The notes beneath the pieces are model-generated. The model was not told where the DNA came from. It did not search any database and saw nothing but the letters and a program-made list of their open reading frames with translations. DNA of 64,000 bases, taken from Coniella vitis (taxonomy: Eukaryota; Ascomycota; Sordariomycetes; Diaporthales; Schizoparmaceae). The first letter of the stretch is position 1, and every line of letters starts with the position of its first letter. Shown here one piece after another: positions 10,965-22,602 of this stretch. The position numbers were made by a program, and so were the translations under genes. The stretch lies in contig WUJK01000003.1 of NCBI GenBank assembly GCA_011317545.1, forward strand, positions 2,666,001 through 2,730,000, written 5' to 3'.

Positions 10965-11815
10965 ATGCCTTGCATCACCCAATCCTTTTCACGTAAACGC
11001 AGACGCGACGACGATGAACTCGACCAGGGCATCCACATCACGATGTATGCTGACAGTTAACTTCCACACCACACGTCAGAATTTGTTCCCTACTGACTCA
11101 ATCGTTTTCCAGCCCTCAAAACCTCGACGATAAACACCACTACGCTCACAATGAACACCCATTCGAACACCATGTTCACGCACCGCCGAGAAAGCCTATC
11201 GCATATTTGAGCCCTTTGGCCAAAAAGATACGACTGACGACGAGCCCGGAATGGCAGGCCATACAAGAACAGCGACCCACAGCCCTAACACCGCAAAATC
11301 CACGACACACCCGCTCCCTCTCCGCCTCCGCAAGAACCATGTCTATCAAGCCAGCGGCGCAAAAGAACCTCAACCCATGCCACATATGCCATAGACGACC
11401 TACCAAAAAGACCGAGTTGGATTCATTTGCCAATTGCCAGGGCTGCGGCGAACGTACGTGCTACGTTTGTATCAGGGAATGTCTCGGGTGGAAGGGCTTA
11501 TCCTCTATACCAACACCCGTATCTGCGATAACCAACGATTACGATGATAACGCTATGAGAGATGATTGTCATGAGATCAGGTATGATACGGATGACGATG
11601 CAAATTCGGCAAAGAAAAACTTCAATCAGCAGTGTGCTATGGACGACGCTCCTCCGGCGGATAGACCAAACGAAGCTGCCTATGGAAGCGCTACAGAACA
11701 GCCGACTTGGGGTCAAGGTAGAGGAAGGGGTCACCGTGGACGGATTTGCAGTCAGTGCTGCATAGAAGAGGGACCAACAGGAGAAGTGATCTGCCTGGGG
11801 TGCCTGGGCAGTTGA
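10965..11815 (+). CDS. Unknown Cys-rich (zinc-binding-like) protein
   Basis: Two exons: 10965-11044 and 11113-11815; intron 11045-11112 (GTATGC...TTTTCCAG, 68 bp); 260 residues. ATG at 10965 is supported because splicing joins smoothly into the downstream frame (IHITIPQNLDD), which itself has no ATG near its beginning. A basic patch SRKRRR near residue 9 could be a nuclear signal. The central part has a Cys pattern C-x2-C, C-x2-C, C-x2-C (NPCHICHRRP, NCQGCGERTCYVC) and the C-terminus has CSQCC and CLGC, together enough for two zinc sites, with an acidic linker (DTDDDA) between. This resembles a PHD/FYVE-like treble-clef arrangement found in unnamed fungal proteins, but I do not recognise a named family. 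Function unknown. Confidence 0.75.
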
Positions 11816-12701
11816 GGTTGTCAGGCTCCCAAGCAAGCAATTTGGACTGCTTCGTAGGGTCTTCGAAGGCGATGTCCATGACCGCTGGAGAAGAGCAACG
11901 TCAGCCTTATAACGGCCGCCATGGAGGGCAACAACCTATCCAAACGTACTTACGCAAAGACCGCGGAAGACCTTGCCTGGGTGGCAACGGCCTGGTTAAG
12001 GAATAAACAAATAGGATAGTACCTTAGTGTGGAAAGGAAGGATGGAGTTTGCTAGTATTTTTTTTTTTTTTTTTTTTTTTGGACGGACGACTGGCACAGC
12101 ATGGAAAATACCCTAGATCTCACAGGTTTTGCTCTTTTTCCTTCTCCGCATTCGAGCACTGACGAATATATCTTGTCGAGGCGGCTTGAACACCGGTAAA
12201 GCATATGCATTTCGTTTCATTGCTGTCATCTTCTTGGAATGGGGGCGGGAATGAGGGAATCATGAGTGCTAGACTTAAAGTAAATACACCCGGTATAACA
12301 TTGCAACTATGAAGAGGCTGCGAGCAGCTCGCTCGTTTGGTTATGATGAGATGCACCATCATGAAGTTCTTGCAGTTTCTTTCAATATCACACGGTGACC
12401 TCTGAGCGCCCTCACGCCCTTTCCTCACAGACGCCACCGAAAACTTCGAGGCGTAGTTCCTACATGATACACCGAATTCCAAGTCAACGCATTTGCCACT
12501 TGCTATGGGGTACAAGATACGCATTGCTGGAATGTGATTGAGACAACAACTGTTGCAATAGCTCGTAAACGTCAAATGCTAACGACGCGTTGATGCTGTC
12601 TAAAGTAAACCTGCCTAATAAACTCCACCACTCCTTACTCATACATACATATAGAGCATACGCGCCGGTTGAATGCCCCCAGAACTTCAAAAAGGTCTCG
12701 A
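11816..12701. other. Convergent 3' spacer with 23-nt poly-T
   Basis: Between the stops of the Cys-rich protein and Rpt1. Contains an uninterrupted run of 23 T at 12058-12080. No gene seen; the 151-codon minus-strand open frame at 12120-12575 shows no domain and overlaps the likely Rpt1 3' end. Confidence 0.6.
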
Positions 12702-14222
12702 TTAGTTGTACTGCATGTACGAAGCAGTGGAATTGAACTTGAGGTTGCCCTTGATGACCTTTTCCACGGCGCTCAAGAAATCCTTCTCTGTAGCCACCTT
12801 TCTCCTGGCGCGGATGGCAAACATGCCGGCCTCGGTACAAACACTGCGCAATTCGGCACCCGTGGCGTTGGGGCACAGACGAGAGATCAGCTCCCATCGA
12901 ATATCACGCTCCACTGACATGCTCTTGGCGTGAATGCGCAGAATGTTGGCACGACCCTCGAGATCCGGTAGAGAGAATTCGATCTTGCGGTCAATACGAC
13001 CAGGACGCATCAAAGCCGGATCCAGTGTAGATGGTCTGTTTGTTGCAAACATGACTTTGATGTTTCCACGCGCATCGAAACCGTCCAGTTGGGTAATAAG
13101 CTCCAACATTGTTCGCTGCACCTCGTTGTCACCGCCGGCACCGTCATCGAATCTTGCACCACCGATAGCATCAATCTCGTCGAAGAAGATGATGCAAGCC
13201 TTCTTAGTTCTGGCCATCTCGAAGAGCTCACGCACCATACGTGCACCTTCACCGACGTATTTCTGCACCAGTTCAGAGCCAATCACGCGGATGAATGTCG
13301 CGTCTGTTCGATTGGCAACGGCACGCGCACAAAGCGTCTTGCCAGTACCAGGAGGTCCGTACAGCAGGGCGCCCTTAGGCGGGTCAATACCGAGGTTGAC
13401 AAAGCGCTCCGGTGAAAGGAGGGGCATCTCGACGACTTCGCGCAGCTTTTCAACTTGTTCTTTGCAACCGCCAACATCGCCGTAGGTGACATCCGGTTTC
13501 TCTTCCACGGTCATCATTGTTACGGAGGCATCGATCTTCGGCGGCAATGGAAGCATAATCTGGTACTTGTTACGGTCGACACCAACGCGCATGCCCTCCT
13601 CGATGTCGGTGGGAGACACGCGCTCTCCGAGCTGCACGACGAACTTGGCGATCTGCTTAACGTTGATAACATACTTGCTTTTCGAGTCATCCTTCTCGTC
13701 TGGAATGATCTTGGTGCACCGCGCTACCTGGAGCGGTTGCTCCTCGGACATCCGTTGACGGTCGGCTGGGACATCCCAGAGATGCGGTGGTGCAAGCCCG
13801 GTATCTGATTCCTGCAATGCATGAAGGTCAACGAGTTGTTTTTTTTAAATTCGGTTGCGTGGGCAAGGACATAGGCGCTCCATACTTTGACTCCAATCTT
13901 TTCGTCCACACTCTGCTGCCTCTCTTTTATTTGCTGCTCCAGTTTCTTGATGGCTGCGCCATACGGTGCGGCGCCATAGGTTTTGAGAACTTGAATATCC
14001 CTATAGCAACTGTCAACTCGATGCCGTCATTAGTCGTGGTGCGAGAATCGGGTACGAACTCATCGGAAAGAGGCGTGATCTTCTTCTCTTCTATTTCATC
14101 GTCTGCGTAGTTCTTTTGGTACTTCTCCCAGCTGGAACCGGTGGCAGAAGGCTGAGATAGCTGTTTGTCAGTGCAAGTGCTTGCCACAGAGCGACGAACG
14201 CCAGCGAATGGATACTGACCAT
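12702..14222 (-). CDS. RPT1: 26S proteasome regulatory ATPase Rpt1
   Basis: Four exons on the minus strand: 14222-14220 (ATG alone), 14151-14060, 14000-13886, 13811-12702; introns 68, 59 and 74 bp; 439 residues. The spliced start Met-Pro-Ser-Ala-Thr-Gly-Ser-Ser-Trp-Glu-Lys matches fungal Rpt1. Coiled-coil N-terminus (DIQVLKTYGAAPYG to IGVKESDTGLAPPHLWD), OB-like region (RVSPTDIEEGMRVGVDR), Walker A GPPGTGKT at about 222-229, Walker B FFDEID with D281/E282, then the second region of homology, and the tail SYMQYN. Rpt1 is one of six AAA+ subunits of the 19S base that unfold substrates and feed them to the 20S core. It lacks the HbYX tail, as expected for Rpt1 (known of the family). The first intron falls directly after the start codon, so the start depends on splicing. 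Confidence 0.97.
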
Positions 14223-14827
14223 GTTGGCTGGCGTTGGGGATCCTCAACGATCCCAAGGAGGTGAGAGAGCTTGATGTGGTAGGAGGAATGTAACGTAGGC
14301 GACGTGTCGTGGTTCAGGGAGGTCTTGTTATGAATCGTGGTTGTTGGTATGTATGCGTGGTTGCGAGAGGCTGCTTGAACTTGGTAGTGACGGAGAGGTT
14401 AGCTAGGACAACAGTAGCCGTCAGGTATCGTAATCAGAAGTTGCCTGCTGGAGCTTCTGCACGCAGCGCCGCGCCCCCCGGGAGTCTGACCCCTGTCTGC
14501 ATGAGACCTGACTGGGTCTAGGTTCAACAACTAACAGCAGGCGGCGCCATGATGTATCGGAGGTACGTACCGAGCCACTAGCCCCTTACGTTCATAGTAC
14601 AGCAGGCCCCTAAAAGGCAGCCCCACGTAGGGGGTCCTGGGCAGGCAGAACCACGCTCGAAAAAATCCCCAGGAGTCGCGCTTGCAGAGGGGCAGATTGG
14701 GTCTGCCACTACCTACTGTGGAAGCTCTACGGATCCAAAGGACAACTGGATTTCAGCGTCCCTCCACCAAACGCCTTGACTCCCGCCAACCTGACCCCCC
14801 AAACCCCCCAGACAATCCCAAGTCAAA
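14223..14827. promoter_or_regulatory. Divergent promoter, RPT1 / CCT4
   Basis: 605 bp separate the start codons of Rpt1 (leftward) and CCT4 (rightward), so both promoters must lie here. I looked for the yeast proteasome element GGTGGCAAA and did not find it. A C-rich tract (about 14470-14480 and 14795-14810) is the only obvious composition feature. Confidence 0.6.
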
Positions 14828-16563
14828 ATGGCTACGGTCGAGGCACCAGCAAGCGGCGGAAATGGAGGAGGCGCCTTCAAGGTAAGCTACGGAACGACGG
14901 GAAGCTTCTCGAGCTGGTGTATCTGACGTTTGGTCCCAGAACAAGGAGAAGCCCATGGCAGTCAGATCGTCCAACATTGTCGCAGCAAGAGGTAATCCTT
15001 CTTTACTCTCTCTACGTATCTTATCGAGTTCATTGGAGTGCAACCATCTAACAGCTTTATCCAGCCGTTGCCGACGCGATCAGAACTTCCCTGGGACCCC
15101 GCGGTATGGACAAGATGATTCGAAGCGGCAAGGGCGAGACTATAATTACCAACGACGGCAGCACTATGCTGCAGAGCATGGCCGTCCTGCACCCCACGGC
15201 CAAGATGCTGGTAAATCTGTCCAACGCACAAGACGTCGAAGCCGGTGACGGTACCACCTCCGTCGTCGTCATATGCGGTGCGCTCCTGGGCGCTGCCGAC
15301 CGCCTGTTGTCGAAAGGCATTCACCCCTCTGTCATATCCGAATCGTTCCAACGAGCCGCTGCCGCCGCTGTAGCCATCCTCCACGACATGTCACAACCCA
15401 TCTCGCTCTCAGATACCTCCGCCCTCCTGCAGGCAGCCAACACCTCGCTGTCCTCCAAGATTGTGTCACAGTATGCCAACCTGCTGGGTCCCATGGCAGT
15501 GAACAGTGTCACGAAGACGATAGACATCAAATCGGCCGACAATGTCGACCTGAAGAACATCCGAACAATCAAGAAGGTCGGCGGTACCATCGAGGACAGC
15601 GAGCTTGTGGAGGGCCTCGTCCTCACCCAACCCGTCATCAAGAACGCCGGCGGCCCCATACGAATGGAAAAGGCCAAGATTGGTCTGATCCAGTTCCAGC
15701 TGTCGCCACCCAAGCCAGACATGGAGAACACGATTTCAGTGAACGACTACAGACAGATGGACAAGATCGTCAAGGAGGAGCGTATGTACCTCCTGAACAT
15801 GGCGAAGAAGATCAAGAAGGCCAAATGTAATGTTCTGCTCATCCAAAAGTCCATCCTTCGCGACGCCGTCAACGACCTTTCTCTGCACTTCCTCGCCAAG
15901 CTCAACATTCTTGTAGTCAAGGATATTGAGCGAGACGAAGTTGAGTTCATTTGCAAGAGCACCGGCTGCAAGCCCATTGCCGACATTGACTCTTTCGACG
16001 AGGCCAAGCTTGGCAGTGCAGACATTGTCGAGGAGGTGCAATCCTCTGGCTCTCGTATGGTCAAGGTCCTGGGCACAAAGTCAGCCGGCAAGACGGTTTC
16101 CATCGTCGTCCGCGGTGCCAACTCTCTGATCCTGGACGAGGCTGAGCGCTCCCTCCACGATGCTCTCTGCGTGGTGCGGTGCCTGGTCAAAAAGAAGGCC
16201 TTGATTGCAGGTGGTGGAGCACCCGAGATTGAGATTGCCGCCCAGCTGTCCAAACAAGCCCGTCAGTTGACAGGCACCGAGGCTATTTGCTGGAAGGCGT
16301 TTGCGGATGCCATGGAGGTGATCCCGACTACGCTAGCTGAGAATGCGGGTCTCAACCCCATCCGTGTGGTGACAGACCTGCGTCACCGCCACGAACTAGG
16401 CGAGAGGAACGCAGGTGTCAGCATCAAGAGCGGAGGCGTCAACTCCAACATTGCAAAGGAGAACGTGCTGCAGCCTCTGTTGGTGAGCACGAGCGCGATT
16501 GAGCTGGCGGCTGAGACGGTCAAGATGATTCTGAGAATAGATGACATTGCTCTGAGTAGGTAG
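14828..16563 (+). CDS. CCT4: T-complex chaperonin subunit delta (CCT4)
   Basis: Three exons: 14828-14881, 14940-14991, 15065-16563; introns 58 and 73 bp; 534 residues, normal for CCT subunits. Group II chaperonin signatures are clear: RTSLGPRGMDKM at about 42-53, GDGTTS at 96-101, and near the end GGGAPEIE and NAGLNPI. The delta assignment rests on the N-terminal KPMAVRSSNIVAARAVADA region and the C-terminal ending MILRIDDIALSR, both typical for CCT4. It forms the CCT/TRiC ring in the cytosol that folds actin, tubulin and WD40 proteins. The gene shares its upstream region with Rpt1, putting a folding and a degradation subunit under one divergent promoter. Confidence 0.97.
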
Positions 16564-17179
16564 TGTGGGTATGGGAGTAGGAAATTAAATGTCAATGTCT
16601 GCCCAATATACCATGCCTCTGGCAGCCAAGAATGTAACTTATATTATCTGACCAACAATTCTGGTCTAGCGATGTGCTATGAAATGGCGATCATCGGTGT
16701 GGTGCATAAGTTGACAAGGACAAGTGTTTGGTCAAAAGCTCCATGAGATGGATGATCAAATAATAATAAGCAAGGCCTTGAAACACATGAATACAGAGTG
16801 ACCCAGACATGATGCATACTTATCAAAAAAAAAAAAAATTGTATTGGTGTCTGTCAAGCTATATTGGCTGCATTAAAGCACTGCTACCAATCCCAAGAAA
16901 TAACATCTGCAATTAAGCAAACCATGCGTTTTCCGTCAATGTCTGTAATGCAAAATCTGTGGTGCAAAAGGGTACTGTATGCCTGCCGTGAGGAATCGCT
17001 CTTCGACGTGATTCTCCAGGATATTTTTCTTTTTGTTGTCTTAAAAATCTGATGCTTGCGCCTTCTCCTCTTCGCCTTCCCAGCTTACAAAAAAAAAGGA
17101 AAAAGGGCACCAGAAGACCAGGGTTTGCTTGCCCAGCTTTGAACAGGAACATAAGTGGGACAGAGACCACAAACATTGT
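16564..17179. other. Convergent 3' spacer
   Basis: Between the stops of CCT4 and ARS2. Contains a short poly-A run near 16825-16838. No gene seen. Confidence 0.6.
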
Positions 17180-20056
17180 CTAGTAATTGAGTTCACCACC
17201 GCCACTGCCACTGACCTGGTCCAGGTCTTCATAGCTTTTGATGGTGCGGCCTTGGATGGCTTCGCGCGGGCCGACAGCTGCGCCGCCGCCAGCACCGTCT
17301 CCCCACCGACCACCACGCATGCGGCCTCCACCCATCATGCTACCGCCGCCCATGGCATTCTCGTTGCCCCAACGAGGGTTGCGTGGACGATCGTAAGGGC
17401 CTGAGCGGTTGTTGTAACCGCGGCCACCGGTCGCGCTAACAGTCCCACCGCGACGTACGGGTCCGCCACTTCGCTCATCGCCACCAGCAGCCGCACTCCA
17501 AGTACCAGAGTTGGGCAAGGCTCCCGCAGCAAACATTTGGGAGAAATTTGCCATATTGGGAAAACCCATGGGCATGATGCTGTTCATGGCGAATTGATGT
17601 AAACTGAAGCCACGAGGTGTACCACTTGGCGCCTGGCCGTTTGCGGGAGGGAAGTGACCATTGCTATTCGCGTCAGTCCGCGACGGAGCAATGTGCGCAG
17701 GGTCAATAACATATGCGTTGATGAGTTCGAACTGCAGATATGTTAGTCTCAGAATTGACCCAAGTCGTATTTGAGTTGTCCTACCTCTTTTTTCAACTCT
17801 TCAAGCCATTCGGGATGGCGCTTCTCCACATGTTTACGCCAAAAATGTTCCTCTTTGAAGAGCTTGGAACATTCGGGGACTTTGCATCGGTACTTGTGCT
17901 CATCCTCCTGCTTCACGAACTTGACAAGTTCCTCATTTGTCGCATCATCGATTGGCTTGCCTCCGAGCTTACGAATATCGACAGACTCTGGTTCGAGAAT
18001 TTGCTTGATCTTGTCCTCAAAGGTTTTGACCCAGTTGTAGGCACGCTGCAGTTGCTGCTCTGACTTCGAGAGAGTGTTGCGGAATTTGCGGTCAGGCTCC
18101 GTTGTTTCACCCTCTTCCAGTTCCGCAGTATCGACATTCTTCTTGTTCGGAAATGGCTCGCCCAGGGCACTAGCACGGGCAACCTCTTTGGCTGAAGTCG
18201 AGAGAGTACTTCTTGGGCGGCGCAAGTGACCTCCTGGGCACTTGCGAGTCAATTCATGGACGGAATCGCTCTCAAATACGCAGAAGAAGCAAAAGTTGAA
18301 AACCCGGCGGAGGTACTCGATAAGGAGATCGAGCTGCTTCTTCTTAATCAAGACTTCTTCATCGTCGACTTCGTCATCGTCGATAGCTCCTTCATCTTCT
18401 TCATCCTCGTCCTCTTCATCCAACATGTCTGGCTCTTCACCTTCGTCTGCAGCCTCATCTAGGTTGATCGTTCGTTGCTTTCTGACTTTCTCCTTCTTGA
18501 TAACCGGGGAGGTCAGAGGAGGCTGAAGACGTCCAGCATTCCGAAGTTCGTCAACTTTCTCCTCCACTTTTAGCACGGCGTTGAAATCTGAGCCGAAATC
18601 ACTCTCAAACTTGTTGACAAGTTGGTTGACAAGCTGGAGGTCTTTATCGATACGGTCGGGTGCAGAGAACAAGTCCCAAAGGGCCTTCTTGCGCGGGTTC
18701 GTGGGTGGGTTGTGAACACCCACGTGGCACACAAAGTCACCGCGTACCTCATCCTTGACAGTTTTGCTGTTGATGGCCTCGAGAGCTTTCTCAGCGGTCA
18801 ATGCAGAGGCGGCACCCGGGCTCGTAACCTTGATATCACCATCATCATCTTCGTCCTTGACGTCACTACGCTCGACGATCGGCCCCGTGTCCGCGGCAGC
18901 GTGTAGCATGATCCATCCAATTCTGTGGTACCGCTTGGACGGATTGGGGTCGCTCAATGAGAGCCATTTGAAGCCGCCCTCCCCTTCTCCAAGGTGTTCC
19001 TTGCAAAACGCTTCCAGATTTTGACGGCTCACACTAGGAGCAATTGTTTTGATCAGGAGGGTTGGTTGGAAGAGATTCTCGTCTCGGATGTCTCCCGTAA
19101 AGGCGGGCACCAGGTCACCAACGCCAAGAACTTCGTTGGCAGCGGTGGCTTCGCCTTCCTCTTTTTCAACAACCCCTCCTGCTCCATTTGATTCGCTTTT
19201 TGGGATGCCTTCCAAAGTGAACTCGTCAAATACGCCAGATTCCAAGTCACCTTCCCACTGAGTGTATTGGCCCCGGCGGAATTCGTTGAGCTGCGCGCGA
19301 ATTTGTTCCCGCACTTCAGGAACATAGCGCTCGCGGAACCATTGTTCGTCCTTGTGCTGGGAGACGAAAGTTTTTGCCATCTTGGCCTGGAGGTCCTCTT
19401 TGTAGGCGTCGTAAGCGATCTGAATCTTTGCCTTCTCCTTCTCTCGCTCTTCTTGCGCTTCACGAGGTCCTCGAGAGCGCTCTGGTTCTCTCCGACGGCC
19501 GGTGCGTTGGCGCTCTTTTTCTTCCTTGATTTTTTCATTTGTCCTCCACCATTCCCCGAAGTACGAGAATCCAACTTGATAATTAAGAGACATCGGATGA
19601 GGGACGGGGTTTGTAAGTGGTTGGGATGGAGGAGCGATATCCTGTTGTCCAGGAACGTAGCGGTCAATGTTGGCAGGCGGCGAGGGAATGCGCCCGCGCC
19701 GGTCGTCCCTGTCTACACGGTCGCTCCTGTCGCGTGGAGTGTAATCGTCTCTTGTACGTCGAGGCTCGTACCGGTCGACAGCTACGGGAGATCGCGAGCG
19801 GTTTCGACGGCGTTCGTGACCTGTATACGTTTTGTGAGCAACAACGAAAGAGGATGCGGAAAGAAATTATCAAAAGACGCGACTTGGTTCAAACAGAACG
19901 AGCCAGAACAAGTTGCCAACGGAGGAAGGTGGCAGACATACCAGGTGACCTGCCTCGATAAAAAGAATCGTCGCGGTCGATTTTGTTTCTTGCATCCTCA
20001 CGGTTCCATCCTCTATCGCCAGGCGAACGCGCCGAGTCCCGATAGTATGAGTCCAT
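17180..20056 (-). CDS. ARS2/SERRATE-like RNA effector protein
   Basis: Three exons on the minus strand: 20056-19942, 19820-17785, 17731-17180; introns 121 and 53 bp; 900 residues. ATG at 20056 is preferred over the internal Met near 19593 because the upstream Arg/Asp-rich region (MDSYYRDSARSPGDRGW, then an RS/RD tract) stays in frame across the first intron and is typical of fungal orthologues. The SERRATE/ARS2 N-terminal domain starts around the YQVGFSYFGEWWR stretch; the central domain includes LKTIAPSVSRQNLEAFCKEHL-like sequence and an acidic loop (DEEDEDEEDEG); the C-terminal zinc finger is seen as CKVPECSKLF with H-x4-H (KHVEKRH). The tail is Gly/Arg-rich (RGG-like). ARS2 links the nuclear cap-binding complex to RNA processing and decay. 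Confidence 0.93.
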
Positions 20057-21435
20057 GTCAATTGATCTGTTTGTGTCTCGTCATATAAGACTGCGCTGAA
20101 ACAGTCGAGGCAGAGCTCGATGGGAAGGAGAGGGTAGGCCGGGAAGGCTCGCAGGTCGTTCTGGTCAGGTTATAATGTGCGCTTGCAGGCGCAAGGTATG
20201 AGAAATAAGAAGCCTAATGTTTGGCATGGTGATTGCCGTTAGAGAAAACATTCTGACCAGAACATTGCGGGAAAAGAAGAATGAGGATGGTTGGTGGTAA
20301 CGAGAAAGAGGGCGCAGCAGTTGCAATCCATCAATGACAACACAGTGTGAATGTGTGGCAAGCAGTGGCCGTAATGAAGAGATGACAAGAAAGATAGTTG
20401 CCCTTGAGGACGTCAGGAGGGTTGTGACAAGTGAGGACAGAAGAAGCAAATGAGAACGCGTCGGCGGCGACGGCAGCAAGAGAGGTTTGGCATGATGGTT
20501 GAAGAAGGGGTCAAGCAAGAGATGGAAGGATGGCCAGGACGAATTTGCAACTCAACAGGAAAAGATAGAACGGACAATTGAACGAGACGACTTGTTTAGA
20601 GCGGAGCGCAAGTCGTGATGTAGCGTGCAAGGCAGAACGGTAGATTTGCACCCAATCCGCAGCTGATGAAGATTGAAGACGAGGAGAGGAGGTTGGTCGG
20701 TCAATGGACAGCCGCGGCGACGGGGGGAGGTGTTGAAACCTGGTGGGGACAATGCTGCGGCACGTTGCTACTATCAGGCTACTACATAGTAGGTACCTGA
20801 GTACTTTGTACACACGGCGGCTGCCGCACTAGCCTAGGCCGCCCTGGCCGTCAGGTACTGGATACCCTGCCAGTCCTGCGCCCATCAGCAGCAGCAGCCC
20901 TGAAGTCAATTCCCAGGTAGGCACGATGGAGTGGACAACTGAAGAACAATCTTCGTTTTTGGTACTTAAATACGATATAGTAGGTAGCTGGAATCGAGCG
21001 TTGCAGTGTCATCGCACACAGTAGCGTGCCATCTGAAATACCCGCCAAGCAAAAAGTTAGGAAATGATTCCCCTGGAAGAATAGAGGGCATAACACCCTG
21101 ATCCAAGTGATAAAATGTTAGCAAAAGATGTCCTTCTACACAAATATCGCCAAGGTGAAAGAAGGTGCTGGCTTACCAAGTCATCGTACACAATTCCCGT
21201 ATTAGCACCACAATACCGTGAGGGACTGACAGCGGATAACAACCAGCCCACTTCACATGCTTCACATGTCGTCATATTGAACTTGCAAAGCATCTTTCCA
21301 CCAACATTCTCGAACCAAGCTTGCTTTTCAGCAAAGTACTTCCGTACCAACCACGAACAACGTCGCTGCGGAAGGCTTGCCAAACAAACCCCTTTCAATA
21401 GTCGTACAAGCAAACAAACATCATTGAGGGCCAGC
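20057..21435. promoter_or_regulatory. Divergent upstream region, ARS2 / TSPO
   Basis: 1.4 kb between two divergent starts. Holds one TACATAGTA copy (20783-20791) followed by GTACCTGAGTAC-like sequence. Open frames here lack domains. No further gene supported. Confidence 0.5.
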
Positions 21436-22093
21436 ATGACGACCTTCATACCCGCCATCACAATTCCCTACGGCGTCTTCGCCAATCCCGCAGCATCCAT
21501 GCTCCTCCCCATCAGCCTTGGAGGACTCATAGGCTACAGTACCCGACGTGAGTGCTCTTCTCTTAGTTCCCCTCACCAGATAGCCCAGTCTCGTCCAAAC
21601 TTACCAACACACCCTCTCACCAACCACAGCGAAAAAGGATCAACCCCAGGGCCCAATATCCATTAGACAACCACCCCTCCGCCCCCCAGCCTGGGTCTTT
21701 GGCCCAGCATGGACCATCCTCTACGGCCTCATGGGCTACGCCTCGCACCGCGCCATCACCGCCGGCCTGGATCCCCTCACCTCCACGCCGGCGCTGATTC
21801 GCTCCACCAAGCACTCTGCCACCTTGTACACTATCCAGCTAGCCCTGAATTTGGCTTGGATGCCGCTTTTTTTCGGCTTCAAGCGGCCCCTGGAGGCGAC
21901 GGCCGATATCCTTGCGCTGCTGGGGACGAACTTGTACATGACCAAGCTGTGGTGGAGCATTGACAGGACGGCGGCGTACCTCATGGTACCGTACTTGGGT
22001 TGGTTGAGCTTTGCGACGTATCTCTGTGTTGGTGCAGGACACCTGAATGGATGGGACTTTAAGGGAAAGGAACTGAGGAGCAAGCGGGAGTGA
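21436..22093 (+). CDS. TSPO/MBR family translocator protein
   Basis: Two exons: 21436-21547 and 21630-22093; intron 21548-21629 (GTGAGT...CACAG, 82 bp); 191 residues. ATG at 21436 follows a stop-free but unrelated upstream frame; it is chosen because the family begins there with a first hydrophobic helix (ASMLLPISLGGLIGYSTR). The TSPO hallmarks follow: PPAWVFGPAWTILYGLMGYA, then a helix with LNLAWMPLFFGFKRPLEA, LWWSIDRTAAYLMVPYLGW and the C-terminal WLSFATYLCVG. Five TM helices fit. TSPO binds porphyrins and cholesterol-like lipids in the outer mitochondrial membrane or other membranes; its physiological role in fungi is unsettled. Confidence 0.95.
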
Positions 22094-22602
22094 AAGACTG
22101 TGACGATGCCATCGGACATGAATAGTCACGGTTGCAGCGCACAATGCATTGCAGATGGCTCATTCTTCGGCCAACCCTCTGGTGCTGCTTAGCCAGCATA
22201 ACTAACTACCAGGCGTAGAGCAAGTGTAAATTAACCCACCTTTTAGTTGTATGAATGATGTTCAAATTCCACCCTGTGAAGTGGATGGTTGGAACCCGCA
22301 GTACGTGAAGCAGTTCATGGCTTGATATTTCGTTTTCTATGTATGCAAATGTGGGTATGTGAGCATAGACATGTCCCATCCTATCAGATATCTTGTTCTG
22401 ATCGGCCAATGAAAACGCCTCCAAGCCTCTATACCAGTCCCTATGTACGTCTTTCGTATTGGGTCCCCGGAAGAGCACGAACCTCATACCTCAACCTGTC
22501 TATGGAGAAACAAACAACAACAAGAAGAAAAGTATGGTAGATGAAATAACGGACTGTGCAGCGAATAAGACGCCAATCATGTACCAGGGTATCCCTTTTA
22601 CT
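22094..22602. other. Convergent 3' spacer
   Basis: Between the stops of TSPO and the mitochondrial carrier. No gene or notable repeat seen. Confidence 0.6.

Noticed and set aside
19053..19667. Alternative N-terminal frame for ARS2
   Set aside because: The splice-supported upstream exon at 20056-19942 joins the correct frame and encodes the typical RS/RD-rich start.
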